A stretch of DNA of 64,000 nucleotides from Calcarisporiella thermophila CBS 279.70. Its lineage: Eukaryota; Calcarisporiellomycota. The notes under the pieces were generated by a model that did not search any database, was not told the origin of the DNA, and saw only the letters and a program-made list of their open reading frames with translations. The stretch lies in NCBI RefSeq assembly GCF_041956535.1, contig NW_027192192.1:333247-397246 (forward strand), written 5' to 3'. Numbering within the stretch: the first letter of the stretch is position 1; each line of letters begins with the position of its first letter. A program made the translations under genes and the position numbers. This document shows, piece by piece, positions 15,002 to 26,009 of the stretch.

Positions 15002-16193
15002 ATGTCGGCTGATCATAAGCAAGACCTCGAGTTCTCCAATGCTTTGCACGGCAAGGCTGAACAGAAAAACTTCATCTCTATTACTGGCTCGAAAAACCAG
15101 GAGTTGCACAAAGAAGCTGTGAGCTCGTATGCCGATTTCTGGGACGGCAAGGATCCCACCAAAGAGACTGAGGAAGAGCGCGCTGGTAGACTGTCTCAAT
15201 ACAAAAAGCTTACCAATACGTATTATAACATCGCTACTGACTTTTATGAGGTATTTATTTGCTTATTTACTTGCAAAATATACTTCATCATCTCGGTGAA
15301 TTAATGATTTATTTCCACGCTTTTTATAGTATGGTTGGGGCCATTCATTCCATTTCTGCCGATACCATGTTGGAGAAGGATTCCAACAAGCGCTTGCTCG
15401 TCATGAGCACTGGCTCGCCCTTCAGTTGGAATTGAAGCCTGGTATGAAGGTACTTGACGTCGGCTGTGGTGTCGGCGGTCCTGCACGTGAAATCGGTCAC
15501 TTCACTGGCGCATACATTGTCGGGTTGAATAACAACGATTATCAGATTGAACGGTGTCGCATGTATGCCAAGAAAGAAGGCTTGGAAAATAACTCTGAAT
15601 TTGTCAAAGGCGATTTTATGAATATGCCTTTTGAGGACAACACATTTGATGCAGTGTATGCCATTGAGGCAACTGTTCACGCACCATCCCTTGCAGGAGT
15701 TTACAGCGAGATTAAGCGCGTTCTTAAGCCTGGAGGCAAATTTGCATGCTATGAGTGGGTCATGACCGATAAATACGATCCAAATAATGAAGAGCATCAG
15801 CGTATTAAGCGTGGAATTGAGCTCGGTGATGGAATTGCACAGATGTGCACTACCAAGGATGCTGTAGACGCATTGAAAGAATCCGGGTATGAGGTGGTCA
15901 AATGTGAGGATCTTGCTGATCCAAACGACCCTATTCCTTGGTACTATCCAATGGCAGGTGAATGGCGAAAAATCCAAAAACTACCTGATATTATCAATGT
16001 ACTTCCATCGACTGCACTTGGTCGTTTGTTCACTCAAAATATTTTGCGTGTGCTTGAGGCGGTGCGACTCGCTGCACCAGGCAGTGTCAAGATTGGTAGC
16101 ATGTTAGAAACGGCTGCAGACACTCTTGCGGCAGGCGGCAAGCTTGGCATCTTCACTCCGATGTTCTTTTTCCTTGCGAAGAAACCTGAATAA
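15002..16193 (+). CDS. ERG6: Sterol 24-C-methyltransferase Erg6
   Basis: Two exons, 15002-15250 and 15330-16193; 370 residues (yeast Erg6 383). Hallmarks are YGWGHSFHFCRYHVGE at the exon 2 start, the SAM motif VLDVGCGVGGPAREI, VGLNNNDYQIERC, and the acidic loop YAIEATVHAP. It transfers a methyl group from S-adenosylmethionine to C-24 of the sterol side chain (zymosterol to fecosterol, or lanosterol in other fungi) at the ER or lipid droplets. Its presence indicates C24-methylated sterols rather than cholesterol-type end products. The start ATG is preceded by a typical CT-rich fungal leader. Confidence 0.97.
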
Positions 16194-16756
16194 TCCGTGG
16201 TATATTCCTAGACTCCGCCCTCTTAATCATTTGTTACTATCGTTCAGATAGGAGGGAAATCAAAATGTTTTTTATTTTCTTTTTATTCATTTGGTTATGT
16301 ACAAGGTCTACTTAAATTTTTCCCTAACACACTTTTATTAGTTTTCTATAAATAATAATTACCTTCCCCTAGAGATTTTAAATCCAGTTGTTGAAATATG
16401 AAAATCAGATAGGTTGGCTACTTAAACAATTAAATAAAATTGAATATACACGGAAAAATACTCCTAATATAAACCACAACCATGATAATGCGTCGGAGTA
16501 TAGCCTAGATTTTCGGGAGTGTATAGATATGAAAAATTGCATATTATAATCAGCAGGGTAGTATAATCTCGCTTATGTTGTTACAGGAGAGTATATTATC
16601 GCGAAGAACTTATATCAGATTCGTCCTAAATGTAGTTTGCAATTTAGTCAGATATTTCGATAGAGCCATGAACAGGATAAGATTACCAGAAAGAGGTAGC
16701 ACCATTTGTCAGCTGCCTAAATAAAAGTTCACCCGTTTAGATATTGGCTTGATTGA
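16194..16756. other. Intergenic between convergent genes
   Basis: The 3' flanks of ERG6 and the RAD51D-like gene meet here. It is AT-rich, with no open frame or RNA gene recognised. Confidence 0.5.
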
Positions 16757-18151
16757 TTAAATATGATTTGAACCTACAATTCTTCGACATCTAGTGATCT
16801 CACATATCCTTTTCATGCACTTATCTTCGTGTAATTGCTCATCGCCCTCATGTTGCAAAAAATAGAGTTGTGTTGAAGGCATAAATGCCCAAGTTGCTCC
16901 AAGAGCAGGTCGAGTGTTTGTCCCGACAAAATTGCCTTGTGTTGGGCGTCGAACACCAACAGCACCATTAACGAGCTAGGAGAGGTCGAAAAAAAACACG
17001 GTCATGTTGCATGTTCCATCATTAAATCGAATGAGATATTCCCACCAATATTACAATATTACGGTCCAAACAAAGATCCTGCAGGGCTCTACCGGCCATT
17101 GCCATAAGCGCATGTCCTAAAAAATTTATCAATTTAAATATTCTATATCTCTATACAGCATATCAAATACCTTGACTTTGTGAAAAAGAGAGTAAGGGAG
17201 CAAACACAGTTGAAATACAATCGATTACTATCAAACAAAGGTTGCCGTAGAAGCCACTCTTTTCACTCAAATTATCTCCAATCGCTTCAATAACCGCAAG
17301 GAGGGAATACGCGTCAAAACACTGTATATGGTGTATTCTCGAGAGGATATTTTGTGTCGTCTAGACCGTTATTAGATTAGAATTGAAAATCCAAGTAGAA
17401 GTTAGTGGCAAACTTACTAATTCTGGCTCTCTCAAATTCTTAAATTGCTCTGATGTGTTTAACAGGGTCTCCAACCGATTTGCTGAAAAACAGTTAACGG
17501 TGTCAATAAACATCGCGGTGGAATATGGTCGTGTAATTAATGTATTCAGAAGAGTATAAAATGCTAGCTGATAAATGAAAAATATTCGTTATTTAAGCAT
17601 CTAATCGTTACAATATTTCAACTCGCTTACTTGAGTTTTCCCCGAACCCGATGGTCCAGCAAATTCCGAAATCTCTCCAGCCAAAAGCCCTCCTTCAAGA
17701 ATATTGTCGACTCTATAAAAAACGTAAGCTCATTATATTTCACTTGATTGTCAAAATATAGCATACTCTCGGCAACCGGTTGAGAAATATTCCTTTTCTT
17801 GCTGCCACGAATCACCCGTTACTACGACGGCACTACATTCTTTAACTGCCAAACTAATAAGCTCTTGAACATACTTAAGAAACCATTGTTAGGAAAATGA
17901 TTATATTAGAAAATTGTTTTTAATCACCTCAGGTCGAATTACTAGTTTCGAATAGATATCTTTTTCTTCTCTGAGAATTAAATCTCTATCTACTTGAAGA
18001 ATTAAATTCTCGGATGCCAAGCGGATAATATATAAAAAAAAATTTTACCACTCACTATACCGATTGAAGCAAGCTTCTCCAGAACTTCATCCCAAATTCT
18101 GTCTTTCAAATTTTCTTTAGACCTCTCTAATACTCTTCGTAATGTCGGCAT
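16757..18151 (-). CDS. RAD51 paralogue, RAD51D-like
   Basis: Eight small exons: 18151-18061, 17992-17928, 17873-17767, 17712-17631, 17567-17418, 17321-17171, 17116-17046, 16975-16757; 311 residues. None exceeds 220 bp, so the gene is invisible as a single frame. Walker A is GPSGSGKT in VDNILEGGLLAGEISEFAG-GPSGSGKT context. A Walker B-like strand reads LCLIVIDCIST. The region TRPALGATWAFMPSTQLYF matches the RAD51D signature near the C-terminus (human KPALGRSWSFVPSTR). RAD51D works in the BCDX2 / Shu-type paralogue complexes that promote Rad51 filament formation in recombinational repair. XRCC2 is the less likely alternative. Confidence 0.8.
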
Positions 18152-18802
18152 GTTGGATATGGAGTTAATATGTGGCAAAACATAGTTTCATGGAAACAAG
18201 CCACCATTAGTACTAAAATAATGTTCAGCAATAGTCATCCAGAGCCAAAAATGTGTCATTTTGGAGTATTACTTGATCTCTTTCAGTTCATTCATCTTTT
18301 AGCCTTAGCTCTAGTTTTCTCGCAAGCTGTCATAATAGGTTTTATAATCGCAAGCTTGATGGTTTTAAATTTGGGATATTTACAATTGAGTATATCCTGA
18401 TGATCAAAGCACGTATTTAACAACTGTCTTAACACATTAGTCGAGATCAACACAATATTCTTTTCGTACTTATCGTTTTAATAATCAAGTCAAAGTAAGT
18501 TTCAATATCAAAATAATATGTAAGTTTCTCATACATGTTATTTTGATATTTTGGCATCTGAAGACAGGAGGATGTGGCCTTGTATATTCCAACTTGTGTA
18601 TAATGAATATTTAATTGTACCTAAAGCATTTTATATTATGCTGAGCATTCAATAATGGTCTACATTTTGTTAATTAATAAAAAAAAAATCAAATAAACCA
18701 GGAAAATGGTCGACTATTTCACATAGAGCTTCTCACAATTCCATACACTATAGAAAATTAATTAGATAATAAGTTAAATGGATTCTTGTGAATGAGAATA
18801 TA
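18152..18802. other. Intergenic, AT-rich
   Basis: Contains the RAD51D-like promoter and the NDUFA1 3' flank. One 76-codon open frame on the plus strand has no recognisable features. Confidence 0.4.
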
Positions 18803-19190
18803 CTAGCAAATATTGTTTCCATACCTATTGGTTGCGAAACCTTCAGGTGCCTCGAGATTACTCTGCAATCAAATTAAATCAATTAATTTAATAATATAAT
18901 ATATAAATGACTAGAGTGAATTACCGATTGTCCACGAAGAGAACCAGTCAGTCGACGATCACGTTCCATCATTTGGCGATCCCATCTATCCAAATTGTAC
19001 CGGGGAAACTTTAAAATAGCGCAATAGGGTTAATTTTAAAGAGATCATCGCTTTTGGCCGAAAATGTGTAAATCGAACTGACCTTGCCATCATTGTCGGA
19101 TTTCTTCACTGCAGTAAGCAATGTACCAGTAACCCCGAACATAGCAGTAATAATGCCAAGGGGAATGAGAGCTTCAAATGGAACCGGCAT
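18803..19190 (-). CDS. Mitochondrial complex I subunit NDUFA1 (MWFE, fungal 9.8-kDa type)
   Basis: Three exons, 19190-19083, 19008-18925, 18862-18803; 83 residues, too short for most open-frame cut-offs. The N-terminus MPVPFEALIPLGIITAMFG is a membrane helix nearly identical in type to the Neurospora subunit. DRWDRQMMERDRRLTGSLRG is the conserved matrix-side signature. The C-terminus (APEGFATNRYGNNIC) reads straight to a TAG. NDUFA1 is an accessory single-span subunit of NADH:ubiquinone oxidoreductase needed for assembly, so the organism has respiratory complex I. The final exon could extend by one further intron. Confidence 0.88.
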
Positions 19191-19397
19191 TATGTCAAGG
19201 TTGTCAATAAGAGGGATCTAAAATTTGATTCTATTTAGTGCAAGTACAAGGGAATAAAATATGATTACGTTGCGTGACTGCTTATGTTTAAATACAATTT
19301 ATTCAATAAGCTACATATCCATGAGATTCAAATATATAATAATATAACTTTCAAGCGCGAAGTAATCAACTACAATATGTTACAGCCTTGAAAAAAT

Positions 19398-21829
19398 TCA
19401 AGGAGATCCATCCAGATATACACCTTTGGATCCAACAACTGCTCGTCGCTTTAGCATTTCCTCTGCCTCTCCACTTCCTATTGAATCGCGACTTGATTCA
19501 TCCATTCCTAGCCCTTCGTCCTCGTCATCATTGCGCAAGGCAAGTTCCGCCTGGACATCTTGACCACGGGCAAAATAAAGAGGGCTTTTCTTCCCTTGAA
19601 CTACATCTCGGGTAATAACCACCCGGCGAACTGAGGATGCAGGCGACTCATACATGGCGGGTAATAGTAAATTTTCCTATTATGACAATTCTACGTTATT
19701 CTAATAATTAACAAAACGAATTAAACCGGGATTGTATTTTACCATTATTCTCCTTAAACCACGAGCGCCTGTCTGCTTCTGAACAGCAATGTTTGCAATT
19801 GCACGGATAGCGCTGTTCGAGAATTTCAAATCCACCTACAGAATAAATAAATGTTAACATATTGTACCATTCCCTCTGATAAATTGCTATACCTGATTCA
19901 TATTGAACAAATCTTGATACTGCTTCACTAGAGAGTTTCTTGGTTCGGTCAACACTCTTACTAAGTCGCCTTCTTTAAGTTGTGCCACAGAGGATACCAC
20001 CGGAAGACGTCCGACGAATTCTGGAATCATTCCGAATTTGATCAAATCTAGATAAAGCAAAAGGGTTTTAAAAAGAGAAACGTCTAAACCTAAATACTCT
20101 TGCCTATATTACCAATAGGCTCCACTAATTCAAGCGGATTGTTATAGACTTTATAGGTAGATTGAGAAGGGTCGCTAGACTCAGACCACCCCAAGTTTAC
20201 CTCAAATCCAATAGACTATAATAAATAAAATAATTGTAGGCTACTTCTAGCGATAAGCTCTTTTGTAAAAGGCTTACCCCTTTAGCAACTCGATCCATCA
20301 CAATCTTGTCCAAACCAATAAACGCACCACTCAAAATGAAGAGAATATTGCTTGTGTCGACTGTGTATACTCCAGCACCCGGTGCAGCACCAGCTATTCC
20401 ACCCCCGCCTCCTGCTTTACGTCCCCCACCGCAATTGAGCTGCACTACAGTTCCTTCTAACAGCCGTAAAAGTGCCTGCTGAACCCCCTCACCAGACACA
20501 TCACGGGACGCAGAAAAGGACTCGCGGCGTGCTATTTTATCAATCTCGTCAATAAATACAATGCCAGTCTGAGCTTTTGCCACATTATAATCGCAGCTCT
20601 ATTATTTTAATAGTTAATAATAATCAAGGGACTAAAAGTTAAAATCATAATCACTTGAAGTAAACGCTGAATAACCATTTCTACGTCCTCTCCAACATAA
20701 CCAGCTTGTGTAAAAGGCGTGGCATCTGACATCGAGAATGGAACTTGTAATATCCTAGCTAGAGTGCGAGCAAGTAATGTTTTGCCTAGAGTTGATAGAG
20801 AATGTTAAATTACAATCCTAATGGCATTAGGCAAAACGCATATAAAAATCCCACTAACCAGAGCCAGTCGGCCCTAGCAACAGCACATTGCTTTTTTCTA
20901 AAGAAACAGTCAGAGGAGCTGAGCCATTATTTCCACCTCTTGATGTTGTCTCGAATAATTCAGGACTGCTCATCCACGTATTCAATCTGGCTACATGGTC
21001 TTCCTCTAATGATAATGGGCGACGACTCATGTGCTCTTGGCCGTCAAACGATTGCAATTTTCCAGGCATATCAGAGGACGATATTTCTCCCTGCTGTTGT
21101 GATTGTTGCTGCTGCTGTTGCTGCTGTTGCTGCTGTTGCTGGTGCTGTCGCATTCGTTCGCGCATTTCCTCTCTTAAAGATTCTTTCTGCTCATTAAATT
21201 GATGCTGAAGATTGACGCGCACACGGTTATAATGATTGCATACAGCAACTGCCAGCACTCGCTTGGCATAATCTTGACCGATGATATATTCATCTAGATG
21301 TTTGACGATCTTATATTATATGGAATTTAAGAAATAGTGCAATATCAATATTAATTAGTTTACGATTACCTTTCTAGGATTCATGAAAGGGGGGCTCCAT
21401 TTGCTTTCTTCCGGAGAATGCTGAGCAGAATTCTGGGAGGCACTTACACTATATCGCCTCAATTCATGCGGTTGATTATGTATGAATCGCCGTTTTCTGA
21501 AGTATTCCTTTGATGAAATCGAAGAATGGAGTCGCGTTGGTAGATTACATCCGTATATATCACGTAGTCTGAAGCTCCGTTGACCCTTAGATTCGGTTAA
21601 AGTAACTAAATAATGTGTAAGCAAAATGTTAACATTAAGATTAAAAGGATAAATTGATATCCGAGGTAAAAAAAATAAAAATACCTTGCAGGTTAGGCTT
21701 ATATTCACTAGGAAGTATACGGTGAGTGGTTAAAAGGTGGATTTTATTGGTTTGCGTGCTAAAGATTCGAGTACGTCTCGAGGAATATGTGACCCCGCCT
21801 CTTGGAGCCTTGCAAACGAACATATTCAT
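19398..21829 (-). CDS. CLPX: Mitochondrial ClpX AAA+ unfoldase
   Basis: Nine exons: 21829-21685, 21605-21370, 21309-20859, 20785-20655, 20598-20278, 20215-20113, 20047-19893, 19835-19743, 19676-19398; 637 residues. The first ~120 residues are basic and poor in acids, as in a mitochondrial presequence. The AAA+ core starts [17 protein letters not shown] and has Walker A GPTGSGKT, the pore-loop region [11 protein letters not shown], Walker [10 protein letters not shown], and sensor/arginine elements [11 protein letters not shown] and GARGLRRI. No C4 zinc-binding domain is seen, as in yeast Mcx1. A polyglutamine stretch (minus strand 21152-21098) interrupts the N-terminal AAA region. It unfolds proteins for ClpP or activates ALA synthase. 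Confidence 0.94.
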
Positions 21830-22183
21830 TTTACAAAAAAAAATAAAGGGACAAAAAGGATAACTAAAAAAAATAGGAGCCAGCAGGTTAATTTTGGAAA
21901 GAAAAAAATATTTAATTATAATCGTAGATTAATACTTATTAACGTGGTGAAAATCCAAGACTTAGATGATAAAGCGGCGAAGGGTCCTTAACCTCCTTCC
22001 TGGGAAACATCTCGTGATAAGTGACTGCTAATTGATTTTTTAATAAAATCGATATGAAGAATACCGTAAACATATCATTGTCTCCTAGATTTCACAAAAA
22101 GTTGTACATTTTTACTTACACCATTTATTCGACATCACATCTCCATTTCATATCCAGCTACTCCTCATAACCTCTAAGATATC
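21830..22183. promoter_or_regulatory. Shared divergent promoter region, CLPX / NOP16
   Basis: 354 bp separate the two start codons. The sequence is A-rich near CLPX and CT-rich near NOP16. No specific site was recognised. Confidence 0.4.
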
Positions 22184-22995
22184 ATGGCTAGACCTCGCAG
22201 AAGAAGAACAATTAAGAATCCTAACTCCAAAGTTACTCGTAAAACTGCGAATAAGCATTTCAAAAAAGTTGATATAAAGGTAAATGCTTTTTAAAATCAG
22301 ACGCTGTCTTTAGGCTAAATTATTCAAATATTTTAAATAATTGCAACAGTCCAATGATATCATCCGAAAAAACTGGGATAAAACACAAACATTACGACAA
22401 AAGTAAAATTATTGCAATCAATTTATTATTGATCTTGATTGATAATATTGTTTTCTCGATAATTAGCTATGAACGGTTAGGGCTAATGTCTAGACTCAAT
22501 GGCCTGAGCGGTGGCCGAGAAATAAATGAGCCACCAAAAGCTGAAGAGTTAACAGAAGAAGATATTAAGAAGTTGGCGAAAACCCTCGGGCCCGAGCATG
22601 GAATTATTCAAAGAGACGAGGAAGGGAATATAGTAAATGTCATTATAGGTGAAGCTCAGGATCCGGATGCAATATTCGATGCTGAACCTGAAAAAGTAGA
22701 GGCAAAAACTGATGTGGTTAGAGGTGGGCTAGTCAATTGACTACTGTCTATTTAATATTTTGAACACAGATTAATTCAAATTTTTGGAAAAATAGCATTA
22801 GAAGAGAGAGCATCAAATGCAGTTAAGACGGAAAGACACCAGTCTGAAGGAGAACAGAAATGGGTCCAATCTCTCATCGACAAGTACGGCGACGATTACG
22901 AAGCCATGTTCCGCGACATCAAAATGAACAAATATCAGCAAACAGCTTCACAGCTCCGAAAGCGATGTGAAAAATATCTAGCAAGTTTAAATTGA
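22184..22995 (+). CDS. NOP16: Nucleolar protein 16, 60S ribosome biogenesis factor
   Basis: Four exons: 22184-22279, 22350-22402, 22467-22723, 22796-22995; 201 residues. The basic start (MARPRRRRTIKNPNSKVTRK), NWDKTQTLRQNYERLGLMSRLN across the exon 2/3 junction, an acidic middle, and the end YEAMFRDIKMNKYQQTASQL with CEKYL are the Nop16 pattern. Nop16 is a component of early pre-60S particles in the nucleolus. Exon 4 continues an apparent unspliced frame only after the acceptor AAAAATAG. It is divergent from CLPX. Confidence 0.92.
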
Positions 22996-23889
22996 TGTTT
23001 TTTGTTTTTAAATAAATCTGCCAGTATGTATTTCACATTGAAGAGCTGCAAATTTATTTTATATGTAAAGTTTAAGATGAATTATATGGATATATACTCC
23101 TATTTACCAACTCGGACTGAGAGGTCATTTGCTAAAAGCTGCCAACTTTATGTGAGATCAATATTGAAAAAAAGAGTGTTTATGCTTTATCTGTTATTTG
23201 CTGATGTACTGTTGTAGCATTAGTGGAGAAGTTAGATTTTTGCTTTTCGGTCGTTAAAAATTAATGCCCTACTATTATAACTGGTAAAAAAATCAGTAAC
23301 TTCAAGTTTATAATTTCGATGAGAAGTCTGATCGCACCTTCACTCTCTTTTTATATTTTATTTTGTAATCCTTACATTAGATTTCTCCAAATTTTAATAT
23401 AATAAAAATTTTTCACATATAAGAGGTATATGGGTGCTGAGTAATTGTCTGTAGCCTAAGTTTTCCGCATCCAGACTTTTTTTTGAGGAATTAGAATTTA
23501 GTATAATACAAAGGAAAACAAGCTCCTCTATAGTATATTGTCTCCAATACCAAAAAAAAAACATTCTTCATAACCGCTATTTATTATCTTATTTACTGTG
23601 AAACAGACAACACTTGGCACGTTCTTCAAGCCAGAAGAGCAAAAAGAAGCAGAGCTCTGGCTACTTTTATTCGCTTTTTTTTTTTTGAGAGGCTCTATTG
23701 ATGCGTTAATTTTTCTTCGCTATATTTCTTGTATTTTTAGGGTGGCAACGTGCCTATTGTTCTAGTATATGACTAAGCAAACAGGATCGGAAAATCAATC
23801 ATCAGTTGTAAAACAACTCAGGATGAGGCTGTAGATGGAGAAAGCAACTGCTTCTGAATGGAACCGCAAGGTTGCACAAATGAATGACG
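22996..23889. other. Intergenic upstream of the ZIP gene
   Basis: AT-rich, with several A- and T-runs. A 71-codon AT-rich frame at 23002 has no recognisable features. The distal promoter of the ZIP transporter probably begins here. Confidence 0.4.
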
Positions 23890-24003
23890 ACCTTATCGGT
23901 TGCTCACTGAGTACCTTACTGGCCAAAGATGACAAAAGGCGACCTTATCGGTTACACTCTGCAAATAACTCCCCGCTGCTTTTTCAATTGAAACCTTATC
24001 GGC
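23890..24003 (+). promoter_or_regulatory. Cluster of four zinc-response-like boxes (ACCTTATCGGT)
   Basis: Two perfect copies of ACCTTATCGGT are at 23890-23900 and 23942-23952, each inside a 14-bp repeat CGACCTTATCGGTT. Related copies are ACCTTACTGGC (23913-23923) and ACCTTATCGGC (23993-24003). The box keeps the ACCTT...GGT frame of the yeast Zap1 site ACCTTnAAGGT, differing at two inner bases. It sits 101-214 bp upstream of a zinc importer start codon. A 62-codon frame runs through the repeats but looks fortuitous. Confidence 0.55.
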
Positions 24004-24103
24004 CATCAGTTGTTTTGGTATAAAATCCCCCCCATAGATTTATTATTTTTTTATTTTTTTTTTCTATCCTTTCGTGCTCTTCTATCTTCTATATATTTGC
24101 GAT

Positions 24104-25745
24104 ATGAATCTTTTTGCCTATATTATCTTCTTTTTTCATATTTTTTTGACTTCGACAGCGCTACCATCTACTGGTAAAGATGCTGGGCACCAAATACAAA
24201 AAGGAGGGCTTGAGCAGGATAATAGAAACTCTCATATTTTATCCACTCCAAAATCGCAAGCTCAATTTATACTGCCATCTTCTGCAGCAGTGCCCTCGCG
24301 TTCTTCTAATGGCTCACCGTTCTTCGATACAAGGGCCGATTCCAAACCGACTTACGATGTGCTCTTAGTCGCTAAGCGTGATGAACACGTTCACGAAGAT
24401 GGCCACGACCACGACCACGACCACGACCACAATCACGATCACGATCACAACCATGAGCAACAGAATGATTCAGATAGCCATAATCACATCGGTCATACAC
24501 ATGGTCCTTCTGCTGAATGTATGTAGACGGACAGCTCTCTTATCGCCACCTATGGCATACAATTACTCATTAATTTCTTCCTTTATAGTAACTCAAGCTG
24601 AAGTTGACCAAATTTGCCGGCCTACCGCTATTGATGATTATAATCTGGAACTGCATATTGCAGGATTTTTTATAATACTTGTTACTAGCGGTATGGGCGT
24701 TTTCTTCCCCATATTGATAAAGAGATTCGTTGGAGCGGCACCCAAATTTGTTAAAAACACCTTATTGATCGGAAAGTTTTTCGGTGTTGGGGTCATTATC
24801 TCTACAGCGTAAGTCAGTCGCTTTTCTCTCATTAAATTCCAATCAATAACCGCGGCTTTTTGAATAGCTTTGTGCACATGCTACTAGAGGCTTTCGGCAG
24901 ATTCTCGTCACCTTGTCTTCCTCCGGCTTTTAAAGGGTTTGAGGCATGGGCACCGGTCTTTTGTATGATCGGCACAATGCTCGTACAGCTGATTGAGTAC
25001 ATTGCTATCGAACGCACAGATCATTTATCAAAAGACCTTCAGCTTCCAAAAGACAAGAACTTTGTAGAGTCAGATCATACCTTAAGCGGCCAGCTCGAGA
25101 CTGAAGTTGCTCAGGATCAAGGCGAAGCCAACGGCTTGCATCACAATCATACGCACCATCACCATGGCGCCGGCCTTCTTGAGAGCAGTGATTCTTCACT
25201 TCATATTGGTACCCTCTTACTGGAAATGGGCATCCTCATCCACAGCATCATTATCGGTGTGACGCTTGGGATAACTTCGGGAAAAGAGCATATCAGTTTA
25301 CTTATAGCTATTACATTCCACCAGGTAAGTGTATGGTCACTGAATTCTGTATAGAGCATCTATCTTAGTTTTATTGTATAATACATAGTTTTTTGAAGGA
25401 ATTGCGCTTGGTACACGGATTGCGGAGCTTGATTTCAATTCAATGAAAAAGCCGACCATAATGGCTTCGCTATTCGCGCTTATTACCCCACTTGGGATCG
25501 GAATAGGGATGGGTGTGCGACAGTCGTATTCAGGTCACTTTGGAGCCGGTCTTGTTGTTCAGGCCATCTTGGACTCATTTGCCGCAGGGATTCTTATCTA
25601 TGCTGCCCTTGTGGAAATATTCTCTATGGAGATCAATCATAATAAGAGCTTCAGAAAACAGAGTATTCCCCTTAAAGTGTTCTGTTTTATCTCAATGTAC
25701 CTAGGAATCATTGCTATGACTTTGGTTGCGCGCTTTGGTGCCTAG
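24104..25745 (+). CDS. ZIP-family zinc transporter (Zrt1/2 type)
   Basis: Four exons: 24104-24518, 24589-24808, 24868-25324, 25389-25745; 482 residues. The start was placed at the ATG giving a clean signal peptide (NLFAYIIFFFHIFLTSTA). A long lumenal/extracellular segment holds a His-Asp run (about residues 88-124) like those of metal-sensing ectodomains. Membrane helices follow (LHIAGFFIILVTSGMGVFFPI, FVHMLLEAFG), then a His-rich cytoplasmic loop (HHNHTHHHH). The metal-site helices are ILIHSIIIGVTLG and FHQFFEGIALGTRI. ZIPs bring Zn(II), sometimes Fe(II), into the cytosol. The upstream boxes suggest induction by zinc shortage. It faces a CDF exporter tail to tail. Confidence 0.93.
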
Positions 25746-26009
25746 TTTATTTATTTATTTATATTATGCCTTGCTGAATATCTCATTGGTCTTATTTTGT
25801 AGCAAAATTATTTAAAAGCGGTTTATGCTTGTATAAAATATAATTCATATCGGTTTTAAAGATATATAGATTGAGATTTATCTTGCGCTATAACAAATTT
25901 ACAAGTTTATGTCAGCTCACTTTTTGAACCTGGAAAAATAAGAGAAAAACAAGAGAAAAAAAAATACACGTTGTAGTCTACTTATTGAAAGTAGCTCTAA
26001 TAAATAAAA

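Noticed and set aside
15345-15977. 210-codon minus-strand frame antisense to ERG6
   Set aside because: ERG6 on the plus strand is unambiguous. The antisense translation is Cys/Phe/His-rich without a domain.
24393-24452. CAC/GAC short tandem repeat as a microsatellite or CRISPR-like array
   Set aside because: It encodes the His-Asp metal-binding run of the ZIP transporter. There are no spacers, and the organism is eukaryotic.
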